A stretch of 64,000 nt of DNA, from the NCBI GenBank assembly GCA_963556145.1, contig OY744471.1, forward strand, positions 1,295,590 through 1,359,589. The letters run 5' to 3'. This DNA is from Hygrocybe punicea. Its lineage: Eukaryota > Basidiomycota > Agaricomycetes > Agaricales > Hygrophoraceae. Numbering within the stretch: the first letter of the stretch is position 1; the number at the start of each line of letters is the position of its first letter. This document shows, one piece after another, positions 61,532 to 64,000 of the stretch. Made by a program: the position numbers and the translations under genes. The notes beneath the pieces were generated by a model. The model searched no databases. It was not told the origin of the DNA and saw only the letters and a program-made list of their open reading frames with translations.

Positions 61532-62786
61532 TAGTGTTGGGGAAGTTCGGTTTGGTCCAGTTTGGGGCCTTTTTGCCCAAACCGGAAACCGAATGGTCCG
61601 GTTTCCACCCCAAAATCTCCAAACCGGACCAAAACCGATGCAAACCGTTTGCATCAGTTCGGTTTTGGTCCAAACGCGGTCTGAACCGCGTTTGGCTAGT
61701 GGCCAGTCCCCCTGCACCATTCTGACCTTGCAACAGTGCTGCACACGTCAATTGACATGGCCAGCCTGCTTGCGAGGTGGGATTGGGGTGCTGGGGTGCT
61801 GGCACACCCTGTGCCGGCATTGAGCCGCACGTGGGTGTCCTGACGCGTCACACGCATTGTACACGCGGTGGCGGGTTGACTGTTTTCGATGGACGCGTGA
61901 TGGTGGTGGTGGTGCCCCACGCGTCATACGCATTGTGCACGCGACGACGGCCGGGTTGCAGCCGCTTTGGTTGTTTTCGGCAGACACGTGGTGGTGGTGG
62001 CATAGGAGCGTCTTCGCGTGGGTGTCTGGATGCGTCATACATTGTACACGCGACGACGGCCGGGTTGACCCCGCGTTGGCCTTCCTCGGTGGTGTTGGTG
62101 TTGCGTGGTGGTGATGGTGGTAGTGTTGCATGGTGGTGATGGTATTCTGTGATATACAAATAAAATCAGTGAAAAAATCAATAAAAATACGTACCACGAA
62201 GGAGCGGGGGTGGATGCACCACCCCCCACTGCTCGATAACTGCCACTCCACCCCATTCACGTTCGTTTGCGTGCGCGCACGTTGGAGGCGTTGGCGTGTT
62301 CAATGCGGCGTTGATCGCTGCTGTCGTGGTTGTGGCCGTCATGGTGGCAGTCGCTGTCGTTGCCGTCGTGGTGGTGGTGATGGTGATGGTGGTGATGGTG
62401 GTGATGGTGGTGTGCATCAACCTGTAATGTGTTAATGCGTTAGTTAAGTTCGAATAAATATAAATAAAAAACATACGAGGGTGGCAGGGAGTACCCCGCC
62501 GCCCGTTTTGTCGACCTCGGGTGCTCCATCGTCCTCGTTTGGCATACATTGGGGGTGTTGTTGGTGGGGGTTGGTGAATTTGGGTGACTTTCGAAGTCAG
62601 CCAAGTACTGTCGGTTTGCGGTTCAAACTGAGTTTGAAACCGTTTCAGCCCACAGCCAAAGCTCCAAACCGGAGACTGAACGGTTCGGTCTCAGCCGAAA
62701 TTTCCCAAACTGAAACCGAAACCGGCGGTTTCAGTTCGGTCTAAACCGGGTTTGGGTCAGTCTGAGACCGAACTTCCCCAACACTA
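61532..62786. mobile_element. Non-autonomous hAT element, copy 2 (1255 bp)
   Basis: Same termini as copy 1 (TAGTGTTGGGGAAGTTCGG) and a perfect 8-bp duplication CTGAGGAC (61524-61531, 62787-62794). It carries dyad copy 6 and the same GT-rich interior, lacks the 152-bp insertion of copy 1, and has extra subterminal blocks (TTTGGTCCAG and a GGTCC...CGCGTTTGG segment). Near-identical interiors point to recent activity by a hAT transposase elsewhere in the genome. Confidence 0.9.
61725..61778 (+). repeat. 54-bp dyad module, copy 6
   Basis: Starts ACCTTGCAACAG, centre ACGTCAATTGACAT, ends CTTGCGAGGT, followed by GGGATTGGGG. Inside hAT copy 2; differs from copy 4 at two positions. Confidence 0.85.
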
Positions 62787-62821
62787 CTGAGGACAGTCAA
62801 GATTTCAGTGAGGAGGAAAAA

Positions 62822-64000
62822 TGATATGCAGCATCCCCTTTAGGCACAGAATCTCTCATATGGCCATTCCTATCTTTCCTACAACTCTTCCATGTCCAGT
62901 GTATGTGCAAAACATCCATGCACTGTGCACAACCTGCGCAACTTATGCCAATGTCAGCAATGTAATTTGTCTGGTTTCTTCTCTTCCTTTGGCTGACGTT
63001 CATGTGATATTCACCTTTGTTTGAAATTCTTCGCTATTCTGTTGCCATTTTCTCACTTTCATGCAATATCTCACCATGTTTCTGTTTCACTCATCCACCC
63101 TTAAACCCCTATCTCTTTAAAGTATAAAGAATGTCCTGTAGTAGCAAAAAGAATGAAGAACCCAGTTCTCCCCTCTCCACTAGTTTGCGTTTTAGTTCTA
63201 AAAACCAATTATTCTCACTCAATTTGCATCTCTTCTCATTGCATACTCTCTGCTATCGCGACCTAAGTCATAGCACAGAATCTTCATCTCATCATGTCAA
63301 CACCGCATATTGCACTGTCATCTGGGACATCCAGCTAAGCCTTCCAAACCTTGTTTATCACTGCATTGTGACATTGTGTCATCTTGCATTTCCCTGCATT
63401 TGTTTATTTGATCATGCATTTCATCACACTTTATGGCGTTACCATCAGGAGTGTCCCAAGTCCTGTTTGCACCTTTGCAACATTTTCCTCTTTTATTACC
63501 TCTTAATCTGGGGTCATAGATGTAGAAACCATATCATCGGTATTGATGGTGGATGATGCTGGTGGAGCAGAAGTTACACAAGAGAGGGAGGAGAGAGTGG
63601 GAACCAGGGAGCAAGAGCTGTGGTGGAGGGTGGCTGTGACTCTGAGGTAGGGGAGACATTGAGGGCAGGAGGAGAAGGGGGAACAGAGTCAGACATGAGA
63701 GGGGGGAAAGAGATGGAAAAGATGTTGAGGAGAACAGTTGTTGGTCTTATATAAAAACAGATAATGGGTGTAATGTAGGGAACAAGGTGTAGTGATGTGA
63801 ACTCCCTGAGTCCAGAATGACATCATCAGAATTTCAGTGACTCACCAAGAAAAAGTAATAGGATTTGAGCAAATGAATCTAGGCTTCAAAAGAGTTTTGT
63901 TGAAGTTTTTGGTGGTCTGTTTGCTCAAAACACCAAGTTCTACAATTTTATTATTTGCAAATTGATATAAAAGGATTTAACCTTTTTCATTGTATGTAAA
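62822..64000. other. No supported gene
   Basis: The longest frame (63131-63556, plus) is rich in Cys, His, Leu and Ser without recognisable motif and is probably chance. On the minus strand a short Ser/Pro-rich start, MSDSVPPSPPALNVSP, lies near 63695 and could be a first exon of something continuing elsewhere. Nothing more can be supported. Confidence 0.3.

Larger units (their letters stand above)
61215..62821 (+). pseudogene. Unrecognised gene fragment interrupted by hAT copy 2
   Basis: A plus-strand frame IDDGGQRQSLANINASLIVY, then ESNMHVTFPQPMQLTED, is cut at 61531 by the hAT element. After it the frame continues SQDFSEEEK and TGA (62821). Upstream, TYQEFLKILPLCDVFFFG is in a different frame, so a frameshift or intron separates the parts. 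Family unknown. Confidence 0.4.

Noticed and set aside
63131..63556. 141-codon plus-strand frame
   Set aside because: Composition is Cys/His/Leu-rich without motif, there are no homologous blocks, and it lies in AT-rich DNA with no exon support.

Overview
The window is nuclear DNA of a filamentous basidiomycete, most likely a mushroom-forming agaricomycete. Evidence: many short GT-AG introns of about 50-60 bp, a fused mitochondrial arginine gene of the ARG5,6 type, a DUF4419 gene, BEM46, an F-box/LRR fragment, and several repeated protein families that I associate with agarics. No rRNA, tRNA or CRISPR was seen, and no species is assigned.

Layout. (1) 1-12.6 kb is ordinary gene space: SUV39-type SET methyltransferase (cut by the window start), a secreted protein of a basidiomycete DUF family, a DUF4419 protein, a BEM46 alpha/beta hydrolase divergent from the ARG5,6 gene, and a decayed WD40 remnant. 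(2) An F-box/LRR reading frame is split: its first part stops at 12944 and its continuation resumes in frame at 46768. Between the halves lies a 33.8-kb segment with matching terminal inverted repeats (TATGACGTTGCACATGCA...) and a 6-bp target duplication, GGAATC. I read this as one giant DNA transposon, apparently undescribed. (3) Inside it are: a 1957-bp relative inserted in the giant element's own terminus; a 2-kb element with very long TIRs and a 3-bp duplication; a 10.06-kb perfect-looking palindrome (17216-27275 and 29678-39737), each arm holding a large transposase-like gene, a divergent unknown gene and a WW-domain gene, with a 100-N gap at the inner edge; a central lineage-specific gene; and a right block with a SAM-like protein, a Tc1/mariner transposase, a Cys-rich protein, an integrase-like DDE protein and a nonsense-bearing BTB gene.

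(4) 47.1-64 kb is a graveyard of mobile DNA: an array of 16-bp TGGT-N8-ACCA dyads with a 139-140 bp higher-order period, two non-autonomous hAT elements with perfect 8-bp duplications, a solo LTR and a fold-back MITE inserted in a decayed Ty3/gypsy integrase, and a nested pair of related LTRs.

(5) Running through unrelated elements is a fixed-length 53-54 bp dyad: ACCT(C)GC ends, centre ACGTCAATTGACGT, six copies. It occurs in elements with 6-, 3- and 8-bp target duplications, so it looks like a module acquired repeatedly by different transposons. The giant element and this dyad are the two most novel observations.
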